DNA from: Burkholderiales bacterium
GTDB taxonomy: Bacteria; Pseudomonadota; Gammaproteobacteria; Burkholderiales; Usitatibacteraceae
DNA length: 64,000 nucleotides
Reading direction: 5' to 3'
NCBI GenBank assembly: GCA_025359985.1
Contig: JANYDB010000068.1
Span: forward strand, 62,001 to 126,000
Made by a program: the position numbers and the translations under genes. How positions within the stretch are numbered: the first letter of the stretch is position 1; each line of letters begins with the position of its first letter. The notes under the pieces are model-generated. The model did not search any database and was not told the origin of the DNA. It worked only from the letters and a program-made list of their open reading frames with translations. Of this stretch, positions 36,228-46,024 are shown one piece after another.

Positions 36228-37016
36228 TCACAACGCAATGGCGCGGCCACCATCAACCGCCAAAATTTGCCCGGTTACATAGGGTGCATCCAACATCAAA
36301 TATTTCACCGCACCGGCAATATCCTCTGCGCTGCCCACTCGTTTGAGCGGGGTTTGATTCACAATGCGCTCGCGTTCAGCCGCGGGATAATCATCGCTCC
36401 CGTCAGGCCACATGATGGCGCCGGGAGAGACGCCATTAACGCGAATCGACGGGCCCAGATCCAATGCGAGCGATCTGGTAAGACCGGCCAAGCCTGCCTT
36501 GGCGGCGTTATAAACAATAAAATCTTTCAGCGGGCGATCAACATGAATATCCACAATATTCACGATACTGCCATTGGTTTCGCGCAAGTAGGGTGCCGCC
36601 GCTTGAGATAAAAAAAGCGGCGCTTTCAAATTGGAGCCTAGCAGATCGAGCCAGTCATCTTCGGTAATTTTGCCGATGGGCGTGGCATAAAACGATGACG
36701 CATTATTGACCAGTCCATCCAATCGCCCGAAGCAGGAATGCGCCTGATCGATCAAGCCTTTCAGTGCGTTGGACGCCAGCAAATCGCCCTGCACCAGCGC
36801 GGCTGATCGGGGGCGCGAGGTGTTGAGTTCGCCCAGCAGCAAATCGGCTTCCTGGCGCGAGTGATTGCAATGCAAAATAATGTTTACACTGGCTGCATGC
36901 AAGACTCGCGCGATCGCCGCCCCGACGCGCTTGGCGCTGCCGGTAATAAAGATTGCGTTGGCATGGTCACAATCTGCGGTGGCCTCGGTTGTTGCGGTTG
37001 TGTGGGGACGCTGCAT
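36228..37016 (-). CDS. Pteridine reductase (SDR family, FolM-like)
   Basis: A short-chain dehydrogenase of 262 residues. The glycine motif is replaced by the pteridine-reductase form ITGSAKRVGAAIA (TGxxxRxG), and HCNHSRQEADLL gives the NADPH-preferring arginine after the second strand. VNNASSFYATPIG and the active-site YNAAKAGL are intact. Such enzymes reduce dihydrobiopterin and dihydrofolate. It is followed by ttcA and faces the MidA-like gene across 91 bases. Confidence 0.88.
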   Translation of the reverse strand: MQRPHTTATTEATADCDHANAIFITGSAKRVGAAIARVLHAASVNIILHCNHSRQEADLLLGELNTSRPRSAALVQGDLLASNALKGLIDQAHSCFGRLDGLVNNASSFYATPIGKITEDDWLDLLGSNLKAPLFLSQAAAPYLRETNGSIVNIVDIHVDRPLKDFIVYNAAKAGLAGLTRSLALDLGPSIRVNGVSPGAIMWPDGSDDYPAAERERIVNQTPLKRVGSAEDIAGAVKYLMLDAPYVTGQILAVDGGRAIAL

Positions 37017-37107
37017 GCTATATTCACTTTCGTATTAATTTGGATAGGGCGTTGATCTTCAGAGTCCTGAATATCTTGTCAGTTTATCCCACGCTGATTC
37101 CCCAATC

Positions 37108-38322
37108 GTGAAAACCCCATTGTCCTCGTCTGATTTTGTAACATTGCCTGCGCCTGATGCCGACGCATTGGCGCATTCCGCAGCATGCTCTGCGCTGATT
37201 CGCGCTGAAATTGTCAAAGTCGGCGGCTGGATTTCATTTGCGCGTTTTATGGATTTGGCGCTGTATGCACCTGGGTTGGGCTACTACGCAGCCGGTGCAC
37301 GTAAATTTGGTGCGGCGGGTGATTTTGTAACGGCGCCTGAAATCTCGTCATTATTTGGCCAATGCATAGCGCGCTCTATTGCCGATACCGTGGTTGAAAC
37401 CGGTGGTGATGTGCTGGAGCTGGGCCCGGGCTCCGGCAAATTAGCGCGCGATGTTTTGCTGGCGCTTGACGCGCTGGGCACCTTGCCTGAACGCTATTAC
37501 CTGTTGGAAGTCAGTGCTGATCTTAAGCAACGTCAACAACAAGCACTGGCGAGGCTTCCCGGCCATTTAGCCCGACGCGTGGTGTGGCTGGACGCGCTGC
37601 CTGAAAATTTTGAAGGTGCGATTATCGCCAACGAGGTACTGGATGTAGTGCCGGTGCATCTGGTTACGTTTATGGCTGGTTGGGTATTCGAGCGTGGTGT
37701 GGTGGTGAATGAACATAATGAATTTCAGTGGCGCGATGTGCCCGCGCTGCCTGCGGTGCTCAACCAGCCCGTGAGTCGCATTCAGGCTGTGTTTGCGGAT
37801 GAATCCAATCATCCCGGAAGCAGCGTTCCCGATGGCTACCTGACTGAAGTGGCACCCGCGGTTGAGGGCTTGGTCGCAAGCCTTGCGCAGTGTTTGCAGC
37901 GTGGCACGATCCTGTTAATCGATTATGGATTCCGCCGCGCCGAGTTTTATCACGCTCACCGCAGCACCGGCACGTTGATGTGCCACTACCGGCACTATGC
38001 CCATCCCGATCCGTTTTATCTGCCCGGGCTACAGGATATAACCGCGCATGTGGATTTCACCAGCGTGGCTGAGGCTGCTATTGCGACAGGGCTGGCGTTA
38101 ATCGGCTACACCAGCCAGGCGCAGTTTTTATTGCAGGCGGGCGTCACCGAGTTAATGGCGGCTTATGACCCAGCCGATGCCAGCACCTATTTGCCCATCA
38201 CGAATCAAGCGCAGCGGTTGTTGTCACCGGCAGAAATGGGTGAATTTTTTAAGGTGATCGGCTTTTCAAAGGGTGGTGTAACGATCCCGGCACTGGCCCA
38301 GGCGCGGCCGCTGCCACTTTGA
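37108..38322 (+). CDS. MidA/NDUFAF7-like SAM-dependent methyltransferase (DUF185)
   Basis: A 404-residue class I methyltransferase of the family whose mitochondrial member methylates an arginine of complex I. FARFMDLALYAPGLGYYAAGARKFGAAGDFVTAPEISSLFGQCIA, motif I VLELGPGSGKLARDVL, AIIANEVLDVVPVHL and GTILLIDYGF are family blocks. Translation starts with a GTG at 37108. The substrate in bacteria is unknown to me. Its neighbours are folate or tRNA genes and give no direct clue. Confidence 0.88.
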   Translation: MKTPLSSSDFVTLPAPDADALAHSAACSALIRAEIVKVGGWISFARFMDLALYAPGLGYYAAGARKFGAAGDFVTAPEISSLFGQCIARSIADTVVETGGDVLELGPGSGKLARDVLLALDALGTLPERYYLLEVSADLKQRQQQALARLPGHLARRVVWLDALPENFEGAIIANEVLDVVPVHLVTFMAGWVFERGVVVNEHNEFQWRDVPALPAVLNQPVSRIQAVFADESNHPGSSVPDGYLTEVAPAVEGLVASLAQCLQRGTILLIDYGFRRAEFYHAHRSTGTLMCHYRHYAHPDPFYLPGLQDITAHVDFTSVAEAAIATGLALIGYTSQAQFLLQAGVTELMAAYDPADASTYLPITNQAQRLLSPAEMGEFFKVIGFSKGGVTIPALAQARPLPL

Positions 38323-38506
38323 AACGCTCAGAATCAGGGATCATAAATTCATAACAACCAGTTCGCGTTACACTTGCGCCGATACCAAACAGGCAACTGC
38401 CAGTTAGACAAGCAGGCAAGTGCCGCTCAATAAATCAAATATTAGTTACTTGAGTTTTAATCTATCCAAGCTTTAATTTACAACAGTACAAAGGGAGCAA
38501 AGTATC

Positions 38507-40090
38507 ATGCCTCTAATGATCGGCGTACCAAGAGAAATTTTCCCCGGCGAAAAACGTGTCGCGACGGTGCCTGAAGTGGTTGAAAAACTCATCAAGCTGG
38601 GCTTCACGGTTGCTATTGAATCTGGCGCGGGTGACGCCGCCAATTTTGCGGATGATGTTTATCGCGCAGCCGGGGCGACAGTGATTGAAGGTGCGGCTCC
38701 GTTATGGGCGGCTGCTGATATTATTTTCAAGGTGCGCGGCCCCACCGCCGAAGAGGTCGCGCTGATGCGCGAGGGTGGCACGCTGGTGAGCTTTATCTGG
38801 CCCGCACAAAATCCCGAATTGTTGAAAAAGCTCGCAGCGCGACACGCGACCGTGCTGGCAATGGATAGTGTGCCACGGGTATCGCGCGCACAAAAAATGG
38901 ATGCGTTGAGTTCGATGGCCAATATTGGTGGCTATCGTGCGGTGATTGAAGCGGCCCATCACTTCGGGCGTTTTTTTACCGGTCAAATTACGGCGGCAGG
39001 CAAAGTGCCACCCGCCAAGGTATTTGTGATTGGCGCGGGAGTGGCGGGTTTAGCCGCGATTGGTGCGGCCTCAGGGCTCGGCGCGATTGTGCGTGCGAAT
39101 GACACCCGGCCTGAAGTAGGCGACCAGGTTAAATCGATGGGTGGTGAATTCGTCAGCGTCGATTATGTGGAAGAGGGCACCGGTGTGGGTGGCTACGCCA
39201 AGGTGATGAGCGAGGGCTTTCTGAAAGCGCAGCGTGAGACCTTCGCTAAGCAGGCGCGTGAAGTCGATATTATTATTACTACTGCGTTGATTCCGGGCAA
39301 GCCCGCACCCAAACTGATTAGCGCTGAGATGGTGCAATCGATGAAGCCGGGCAGTGTGATTGTTGACATGGCGGCTGAGCAAGGTGGTAATTGCGAGTTA
39401 ACCGAGCCCGGTCGCGTGGTGGTGAAATATGGCGTGACGATTATTGGTTACGCTGATTTGCCGAGCCGCCTTGCCAAGCAGGCGAGCACTTTATATTCAA
39501 CCAATTTATTCCGTTTGGCCGAAGAGCTGTGCAAGACCAAAGACGGCATGATTAACGTCAATATGGAAGACGATGTGTTGCGCGGCACTACCGTCATCAA
39601 AGCCGGTGAAATAACTTGGCCGCCACCGGCACCGAAGTTATCAGCCGCACCAGTGCTTGCTAAACCGATGGCGGCTATACCCGCCGCCAAGAAAGGCCAC
39701 GGCAGCCCGAGCGCGCCCATGGCAGGCCATAAGTTGGCCATCGTGTTCGGGGTGGCGGCAGCGCTGTTCTGGTTTATCGGCGCTAACGCACCGGTTGCGT
39801 TTCTAGGCCATTTCACCGTGTTTGTGTTGGGCTGCTTTGTCGGCTATATGGTGGTATGGAATGTCACGCCGGCTTTGCATACCCCGCTGATGAGCGTGAC
39901 CAATGCGATTAGCAGCATTATCGCGATCGGCGCGCTGGTGCAGATTGCGCCACCGTTATTGGGCGGTACAGTCAGTCGGCCTGACGAGGCGATTCGCTGG
40001 CTGGCCGTCGCAGGTATTGTGTTAACAGCGATCAATATGTTCGGCGGGTTCGCCGTCACCCAGCGCATGCTGGCGATGTTTAGAAAATAG
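38507..40090 (+). CDS. pntA: NAD(P) transhydrogenase subunit alpha PntA
   Basis: The proton-translocating transhydrogenase alpha subunit in one piece (527 residues). The NAD-binding dI domain ([61 protein letters not shown]) is followed by a Pro/Ala-rich linker and four membrane helices from about residue 415. The ATG at 38507 is preceded by AAAGGGAG. It makes NADPH from NADH at the expense of the proton gradient. pntB follows 10 bases later. Confidence 0.96.
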   Translation: MPLMIGVPREIFPGEKRVATVPEVVEKLIKLGFTVAIESGAGDAANFADDVYRAAGATVIEGAAPLWAAADIIFKVRGPTAEEVALMREGGTLVSFIWPAQNPELLKKLAARHATVLAMDSVPRVSRAQKMDALSSMANIGGYRAVIEAAHHFGRFFTGQITAAGKVPPAKVFVIGAGVAGLAAIGAASGLGAIVRANDTRPEVGDQVKSMGGEFVSVDYVEEGTGVGGYAKVMSEGFLKAQRETFAKQAREVDIIITTALIPGKPAPKLISAEMVQSMKPGSVIVDMAAEQGGNCELTEPGRVVVKYGVTIIGYADLPSRLAKQASTLYSTNLFRLAEELCKTKDGMINVNMEDDVLRGTTVIKAGEITWPPPAPKLSAAPVLAKPMAAIPAAKKGHGSPSAPMAGHKLAIVFGVAAALFWFIGANAPVAFLGHFTVFVLGCFVGYMVVWNVTPALHTPLMSVTNAISSIIAIGALVQIAPPLLGGTVSRPDEAIRWLAVAGIVLTAINMFGGFAVTQRMLAMFRK

Positions 40091-40100
40091 GGGGACTGTG

Positions 40101-41528
40101 ATGACGGGCATGCCAGAAGGTTTAACCACAGTCGCTTATATCGGCGCCATTATTTTGTTTATTTTGAGTCTCAGCGGATTGTCGAATCCTGAAAGCTCAC
40201 GACGCGGCAATTTTTACGGCATGGTCGGCATGGCGCTCGCCGTGGGCGCGACCGTGTTGGGCCCACGCGTTACCGCAGCAGGCATACCGTGGATCATCGC
40301 GGCCATGGTGGTGGGCGGTGGCGTGGGTGTGTTTGCGGCGCGCACCGTGAAGATGACACAAATGCCGGAGCTGGTCGCGCTCATGCATAGCCTGGTCGGT
40401 TTGGCCGCGATGCTGGTGGGCTTTGCCAGTTATATTGATCCTGATGCCACCGCCAGCAGCAATGCGGCTGAAATCACGATTCACCATGCCGAGATTTATA
40501 TCGGCATCTTGATTGGTGCGGTTACCTTTGCGGGCTCCATCATTGCGTTCGGAAAACTCTCCGGCAAAATTGGCGGCAAGCCATTATTGTTGCCCGGCCG
40601 ACATTTTTTAAATCTGGCTGGTTTACTCGTGGTGATTTGGTTTGGTTATCAATTCATGCACGCCAGCAGCATCAATGAAGGCATGACTCCGTTGATCGTG
40701 ATGACGGTGATCGCCCTGTTATTTGGAGTGCATATGGTGATGGCGATTGGCGGTGCCGATATGCCGGTGGTGGTATCGATGTTGAACAGCTATTCTGGCT
40801 GGGCTGCAGCCGCAACCGGATTCATGTTGTCGAATGATTTATTAATCGTCACCGGCGCTTTGGTCGGTTCAAGTGGCGCGATTCTTTCCTACATCATGTG
40901 CAGAGCAATGAACCGTAATTTTTTCAGCGTGATTGCCGGCGGGTTTGGCGGTGGTGTGCCAGCGGCAGCATCTACTGGCGGCGTGACCGCGCCAGTGGGC
41001 GAAGTGGTGCCCATTAGCGCTGTTGAAACCGCGGAGCTATTACGTGATGCCAAGAGCGTGATCATCGTACCCGGCTACGGCATGGCCGTCGCGCAAGCGC
41101 AACACACCGTGTATGAAATCACCAAATTCCTGCGCGAAAAAGGGGTGAACGTGCGCTTCGGTATTCACCCCGTGGCAGGCCGTATGCCCGGGCACATGAA
41201 TGTATTATTGGCCGAGGCTAAAGTGCCCTACGACATCGTCATGGAAATGGACGAAATCAATGATGATTTTCCCAATACGGATGTGGTCATGGTTATCGGT
41301 GCCAACGATATTGTGAACCCGAGCGCGCAAGACGACCCTGGCAGCCCCATCGCCGGGATGCCGGTACTCGAAGTGTGGAAAGCTAAGACCTCGATTGTCA
41401 TGAAGCGCAGCATGGCGTCAGGCTATGCGGGTGTGGATAATCCGCTTTTCTACAAAGAAAATAATCGCATGCTGTTTGGTGACGCGAAGAAGATGCTCGA
41501 TGAAGTGCTGAGTGCGCTGAGAGCGTAG
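40101..41528 (+). CDS. pntB: NAD(P) transhydrogenase subunit beta PntB
   Basis: The beta subunit: about nine membrane helices in the first 270 residues, then the NADP-binding dIII domain ([88 protein letters not shown]). I use the ATG at 40101, just after a GTG; GGGGGA precedes both. Length 475 is standard. Confidence 0.96.
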   Translation: MTGMPEGLTTVAYIGAIILFILSLSGLSNPESSRRGNFYGMVGMALAVGATVLGPRVTAAGIPWIIAAMVVGGGVGVFAARTVKMTQMPELVALMHSLVGLAAMLVGFASYIDPDATASSNAAEITIHHAEIYIGILIGAVTFAGSIIAFGKLSGKIGGKPLLLPGRHFLNLAGLLVVIWFGYQFMHASSINEGMTPLIVMTVIALLFGVHMVMAIGGADMPVVVSMLNSYSGWAAAATGFMLSNDLLIVTGALVGSSGAILSYIMCRAMNRNFFSVIAGGFGGGVPAAASTGGVTAPVGEVVPISAVETAELLRDAKSVIIVPGYGMAVAQAQHTVYEITKFLREKGVNVRFGIHPVAGRMPGHMNVLLAEAKVPYDIVMEMDEINDDFPNTDVVMVIGANDIVNPSAQDDPGSPIAGMPVLEVWKAKTSIVMKRSMASGYAGVDNPLFYKENNRMLFGDAKKMLDEVLSALRA

Positions 41529-42024
41529 GGTGAGGTTGATGGCAGGTTAAACTGAAGGCTTGCCCTGCGGCGAGTTGCGGGTTTTGGTTTGAAAGGGTCA
41601 CGTAATGCATCGGCGCCATCAACGCCAAAGCGGATATTCACGATCATTGCATTGCCACATCAATACTTACAAGACCCATAAAGCTCCTGCCTTCACTCGC
41701 GAAGCTTTATATAAATCCCTATGACCAAACGCCCAGCCGTGTCTTGACACCGTCAGCCGAGCTTGCGCTGACTTGGGCGTTAGGTTGGTTGTAAATCCTG
41801 TTTCTCACTGAATTTCTCTCATTGACAGGTACAGCTAATATGTTGCGCAGTCGTTCACGGTTGTAGGTTGCCTTAGCACTCATTAACGAATTCTCGTTTA
41901 ATCTCTCGGGACGTTAGGCGTTCAATAGTCCAACACAACAGCGCAGTAACGTCGATGGGTACGCTTTCGTGAGACAGAACATTTTTTGAATATCGTATAA
42001 AGTCACGTTGCTCGCCCCAACTAC
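41529..42024. other. Gene-free stretch after pntB with structured DNA
   Basis: About 495 bases between pntB and the convergent histidine kinase. No reading frame here has family features. It contains the strongly self-complementary segment at 41724-41785 and a second, weaker inverted repeat at 41882-41901 (ATTAACGA / TCGTTTAAT). No T-run terminator follows pntB closely. Confidence 0.6.
41724..41785. repeat. 62-base self-complementary element (three-way junction on paper)
   Basis: The outer stem is ACC-A-AACGCCCA (41724-41735) with TGGGCGTT-A-GGT (41774-41785), eleven pairs and one A/A mismatch. Inside it are two hairpins: GTGTC-TT-GACAC (41739-41750) and GTCAGC...GCTGAC (41752-41757 with 41767-41772). 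Only five junction bases stay unpaired apart from the loops. It may be a small structured RNA, a REP-like element or a recombination site. No second copy was noticed in the window. Confidence 0.55.
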
Positions 42025-44007
42025 TCAAGTCGCCGCCGTTGTGAGTGTAGTCAGCGTCATCGGCAAATATAAATTTACGCAAGTGCCGCTGTCTTTCAGG
42101 GCAGTAAATTCTATGGTGCCGCCGAGTTTGGTCGCGCGTCGTTTCATATTGTCGATGCCGCGTCCGCAATACTTTTGGTCTTCACGCGCTTGGTTCGCTC
42201 CTGCCCCCAGTCCTGTTCTCTCCTCCAGCCCCACGCCGTCATCCATAATCCTTACCAACACCCGGTTGCTGGCGTAATCAATGCCGGTGGAAATGGTGAT
42301 GCGCTTGGCGCGGGCGTGTTTCAAGGTGTTGGTGAATGCTTCCTGCACAATACGCAGCACGCTGCGGATGTTTTCGGGGTCAAGGTAGGCCAGCGGCGGC
42401 AAATCCTTCACGGCCCATTCAAGCGAGATACCTGCGACATTCAGGCGCGGCTCAAGCCGGTAGCGCAGATTGCCCAGCACCACCAATAAATCGCTTTCAA
42501 CCGGTTCGAGGGAATCGATGGTGAGTTTTAATTCATCGATGCAATCTGCCAGCACCTCAGTCATGTCTTTATTCGACAAAGAGCCCATCCGTGCCAGCGC
42601 CAGGGTTGACATCAAATGTGAGCCAATACCGTCGTGCATATCGCGCATCAGGCGCTGTCGTTCTTCCGCCGTCGCGCGCTGCTGATCCAGCTGCCGCACT
42701 TGTTCAAAGCTTGATTGCAGTGCCGCCTCGCGCTCCGCTACGCGCCGCGCCAAGTCGGCATTGAGTGCTTCATAGCCGCTTAAAGTTGCGACAAAACGTT
42801 TTACCAACAAGGCTGCCACGGCAAACAGAATCATCGGCAATCCCAGCGGCAGCAGGTATAGCCGATCAAAGCCCAGCCGCTCCTGATAGGCGAGGGTGTC
42901 ATGTAGCCCGAGCGCCGAATTCAACACCAACGCGGCCAGGAGGATCATTTTTTCGGGAGAGCGCTCACGCGTCAGTGCATAGGCCAGCGCCGCCAATAGA
43001 AATGGGGCGGATAGCGTGAGCAATAAATAAATGATGGCTGTTGCGTTGCCGTATGCAGCAGGTGCGGCAAACGGCAATACCAACAAAATGAGGCTGGAGA
43101 CGACGGTAAAAATCAGCAAACCTTTTTCGATACGCGGCATTGCATAATTGGCGAAACGAAATGAAAACTGCAGTTGAAAAAAAGTGAGCCACGCCAGCGA
43201 AGGCACGGCGAGAAAATTAAGCCATTCTGGGGTCGTCCGCAGGTAATAGTGAACCAGTCGAATGACGGCCACCAAGGCCATCAGAGAAAAAAACAGAAAC
43301 ATGGTTTCACTGCGCCGTTTGGCCCAGATAGCCAGTGAAAATATGGCCATCACCATCAGAAGGCCGGTAATAATTTGTGGTGCGGTGGTTTGAATTAGAT
43401 AGCGCTGTTCAAAAAAATGACTGAGCGCATCTGAATCGCCGAGATAAACTTTTGATAAACCGGAGCGCAAAAATCCGTCAGGATGCAAGCGGATGAGCAG
43501 TTCATTTTCGCCTAACTTAAACAAGCTGGGCGGTATCAGAAAATATTGCGCGCGATTCCAGGCGTTCTCGGGTTCAGGGGCTAGTCGACCACTAACTGCA
43601 AATGATGAGCCATTGAGAAACACCTCAACATTGTTGGTGATGCGCGGAATGTACAACGCACGCTGTAACGCATCATAGCCATCATGATGTTCCCCCTGGT
43701 GCGAAAATCGGAATCGATACCAGCCAAATCCGGCGCTACGATCCCGTTTGTTGATGTTCCAGCTATCAGGCAGCGTGACGGCTGCCCATTGGGCTTCGCG
43801 CGGTGGCGTTAACGATTTGTTTTGGGTAAATTCAGCTTTATCAAAAACGGTGTAAGCGCGAAAATCACTGCTTTGCACCGTGTTTATTGCGGCCCTATTC
43901 GCTTTTTGGGCATTAGCCTCGATCGCCAGCGCGGGTGTGCAAAGGGGGCCTAGCACCAGCAGCAATAGGGCAGCGGATGCTGCGCATTGCATTAAGGTGT
44001 GCTTCAT
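42025..44007 (-). CDS. Sensor histidine kinase with 7TM module and galactose-binding-like periplasmic domain
   Basis: A 660-residue kinase. Order: signal sequence (AASAALLLLVLGPLCTPALA); a periplasmic jelly-roll domain like the sugar-binding domain of family 2 glycosidases (ALYIPRITNNVEVFLNGSS); about seven membrane helices; a coiled coil (RRVAEREAALQSSFEQVRQLDQQR); a HisKA_3 box with the phosphorylated His in MRDMHDGIGSHL; and an HATPase domain with VQEAFTNTLKHA and DDGVGLEE. It is a NarX/UhpB-like kinase. The start at 44007 is chosen from the signal peptide. A longer frame overlaps the regulator gene and is unlikely. It follows its response regulator by 67 bases. Confidence 0.85.
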   Translation of the reverse strand: MKHTLMQCAASAALLLLVLGPLCTPALAIEANAQKANRAAINTVQSSDFRAYTVFDKAEFTQNKSLTPPREAQWAAVTLPDSWNINKRDRSAGFGWYRFRFSHQGEHHDGYDALQRALYIPRITNNVEVFLNGSSFAVSGRLAPEPENAWNRAQYFLIPPSLFKLGENELLIRLHPDGFLRSGLSKVYLGDSDALSHFFEQRYLIQTTAPQIITGLLMVMAIFSLAIWAKRRSETMFLFFSLMALVAVIRLVHYYLRTTPEWLNFLAVPSLAWLTFFQLQFSFRFANYAMPRIEKGLLIFTVVSSLILLVLPFAAPAAYGNATAIIYLLLTLSAPFLLAALAYALTRERSPEKMILLAALVLNSALGLHDTLAYQERLGFDRLYLLPLGLPMILFAVAALLVKRFVATLSGYEALNADLARRVAEREAALQSSFEQVRQLDQQRATAEERQRLMRDMHDGIGSHLMSTLALARMGSLSNKDMTEVLADCIDELKLTIDSLEPVESDLLVVLGNLRYRLEPRLNVAGISLEWAVKDLPPLAYLDPENIRSVLRIVQEAFTNTLKHARAKRITISTGIDYASNRVLVRIMDDGVGLEERTGLGAGANQAREDQKYCGRGIDNMKRRATKLGGTIEFTALKDSGTCVNLYLPMTLTTLTTAAT

Positions 44008-44074
44008 TATTGCGGCGTCATTTTTTAAGCGCGCGGATAGCGGCTTTAGTTTAAAACGAACATCAAAGAGTGCG

Positions 44075-44767
44075 TTAAAGCGTGCGTATAAGCCCCATCC
44101 GATTGGCTTCAAATACCGCCTCACCCCGAGAATGCACTGCAAGTTTCCGATAGATTTTTTTAACATGGCTGGTGACGGTGTGGGGCGAAATTCCCATGAG
44201 TTTACCCATTTCAGGATAATTAAAACCTTTGGAAGCAAGCAACAAAATTTCACGCTCTCGCGAAGACAACGCGATATCAGAATCGCCCTCCGCTATTTTG
44301 ATCAGGCTGCCAGGCGCGATCGCAGCGGTCGGCGCCGGTGAGGGTGCATCTGCCTGAAAGCGTTTTAGTAATCGTCTGGCAATGATCGGGCTGATCGGCG
44401 ATCCGCCCGCAATCAATTCTCGAATGCCCTCCAAAAAATTTTCTTCCGACGCATCTTTGAGCAAATAGCCAGCCGCACCTGCCTCAATGGAGGCCAGCAC
44501 ATGCTCTTCATCGCCAAACACGGTGACCACCATGCATTCGCATTTAGGTAATGTTTTGGTGGCGTGCTGAATCACACTCATGCCCGATATATCAGGCAAC
44601 CCTAAGTCCACTAACAACACATCGGGCTTGCGCAAATCCAGCATAGCCATACCTTCGCCGCCGGTACCGACGCTGGCGACCACTTCAAAGGCGGAATCTT
44701 GGGCCAGAATAGCGGCGTAGCGATCCCGGAAGGCCGCGTCATCTTCAACAATTAGTACGCGAGTCAT
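44075..44767 (-). CDS. NarL/FixJ family response regulator
   Basis: The receiver domain has phospho-acceptor Asp in DVLLVDLGLPDISG, acidic pocket VEDD and Lys in YLLKDASEENFLEG. The LuxR-type helix-turn-helix ends the protein (LSSREREILLLASKGFNYPEMGKLMGISPHTVTSHVKKIYRKL). The start is most likely the ATG at 44767 (MTRVLIVEDD); 44794 is possible. It forms a two-component system with the kinase just downstream. The target genes are not visible. Confidence 0.93.
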   Translation of the reverse strand: MTRVLIVEDDAAFRDRYAAILAQDSAFEVVASVGTGGEGMAMLDLRKPDVLLVDLGLPDISGMSVIQHATKTLPKCECMVVTVFGDEEHVLASIEAGAAGYLLKDASEENFLEGIRELIAGGSPISPIIARRLLKRFQADAPSPAPTAAIAPGSLIKIAEGDSDIALSSREREILLLASKGFNYPEMGKLMGISPHTVTSHVKKIYRKLAVHSRGEAVFEANRMGLIRTL

Positions 44768-44977
44768 GAATAATTTTCTGATTTTAAGCGACATCGATAT
44801 TAACGCTCACGCTCGCATTTCATGCTATCCCCCGTTCGTGGGATAGGTTTACCGTGGCTGACTATTATCGAGCCATAGTGGGCCGAAAATGGTCCATTGA
44901 AATCACTCGTTTGATGGGCCGGTGGCCGGTGTTCGGTTCAAATTTGCCGCCGCCGACCCGGGTACACGTATGGCACC

Positions 44978-45955
44978 CTACTCGAGCTTAATGCCTTTTT
45001 TGACGACGATCGCTTTCATCTTGTCGTATTCAGCTTTAATATCTTTGGCAAATTCAGCCGGTGTATTGGCGACTGGTTCAGCGCCTTGCAACGCGAGCTT
45101 GTCGCGGGTGGCCGGATTATTGACTGCTTTGACCGATGCCGCGTAGAGTTTGTCGACAATATCTTTAGGCGTCTTAGCAGGTACGACCATCCCGTACCAG
45201 GCCGGATCGTTTACTTCCGGAATTCCCAGCTCGGCAAAGGTGGGTATATTGGGATACGCCGCTAAACGCTTTGGGGCTGCGACCGCCAGCAAACGCATAT
45301 TGCCTGCATCAATCTGCGATTTTGACGAAGGCAGGTTATCGAACAGAACGGGCACTTGACCACCGACGACATCCAGCACGGCCGGGCCCGCGCCTTTGTA
45401 GGGAATATGAACCATATCCGTATTCGTAGCCGACATGAACAGCTCACCCATCATGTGGCCGATGCCAGCTGTCCCAGAGGTAGCGAAAGAATATTTGCCC
45501 GGATTTTTTTTCAGCAGCGCCACAAACTCTTTATAGTCTTTGACCGGGACAGAAGGGTGCACCGCGAGTACGTTGGGCACCGCCACAAATTTTGTGACGG
45601 GTATAAAGTCCGTAAAGTTGTTATAAGGAATGCGCGCATTGGCTGCCGGATTTACCGCCATGGTGGAGACGGTTGCCACTCCTAAAGTGTAGCCATCGGG
45701 CGCGGATTTGGCCACCACATCAGCGCCGATTGCGCCACCACCACCGGCACGATTTTCCACGATCACGGTTTGCCCCAGCTCCTTGGAAAGCTGATCCGCG
45801 ACGATGCGGGCCACGATGTCGGTGGTACCCGCTGGCGCAAAAGGCACGACGAGTTTGACCGGTTTATTTGGATACTGGGCAGTGGCAGCGCCAGCCATGA
45901 GTGTCAGGGCAGCGCCTGCGATCATGGCGATCGTGATGCGGTGTTTGCGAAACAT
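44978..45955 (-). CDS. Tripartite tricarboxylate transporter substrate-binding protein (TctC/Bug family)
   Basis: A 325-residue periplasmic solute receptor with a signal peptide (ITIAMIAGAALTLMAGAATAQ). Family blocks are YPNKPVKLVVPFAPAGTTDIVARIVADQLSKELGQTVIVENRAGGGGAIG, GTAGIGHMMGELF and VPYKGAGP-type HIPYKGAGPAVLDVVGGQV. No tctA or tctB membrane genes lie nearby, as is usual for the many orphan Bug proteins of Burkholderiales. The ligand, probably a carboxylate, is not deducible. Confidence 0.93.
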   Translation of the reverse strand: MFRKHRITIAMIAGAALTLMAGAATAQYPNKPVKLVVPFAPAGTTDIVARIVADQLSKELGQTVIVENRAGGGGAIGADVVAKSAPDGYTLGVATVSTMAVNPAANARIPYNNFTDFIPVTKFVAVPNVLAVHPSVPVKDYKEFVALLKKNPGKYSFATSGTAGIGHMMGELFMSATNTDMVHIPYKGAGPAVLDVVGGQVPVLFDNLPSSKSQIDAGNMRLLAVAAPKRLAAYPNIPTFAELGIPEVNDPAWYGMVVPAKTPKDIVDKLYAASVKAVNNPATRDKLALQGAEPVANTPAEFAKDIKAEYDKMKAIVVKKGIKLE

Positions 45956-46024
45956 GGTGTTCTCCTTGTGTATTGATCAAGTGCTTATATAAACATGTTT
46001 TTAATCGTTATTCGGAAGCAGGAA

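Noticed and set aside
41724-41919. Integron attC sites (GCGTTAGGT at 41778-41785 and ACGTTAGGC at 41911-41919)
   Set aside because: The right-hand cores fit, but the left-hand partners have mismatches (ACCAAAC, GCCTTAG), the first folds as a three-way junction and there is no cassette or integrase nearby. Kept only as an alternative explanation.
42025-44253. Longer version of the histidine kinase starting inside the response regulator gene
   Set aside because: It would bury the signal peptide at residue 83 and overlap the regulator by about 180 bases; the ATG at 44007 gives a normal signal sequence.
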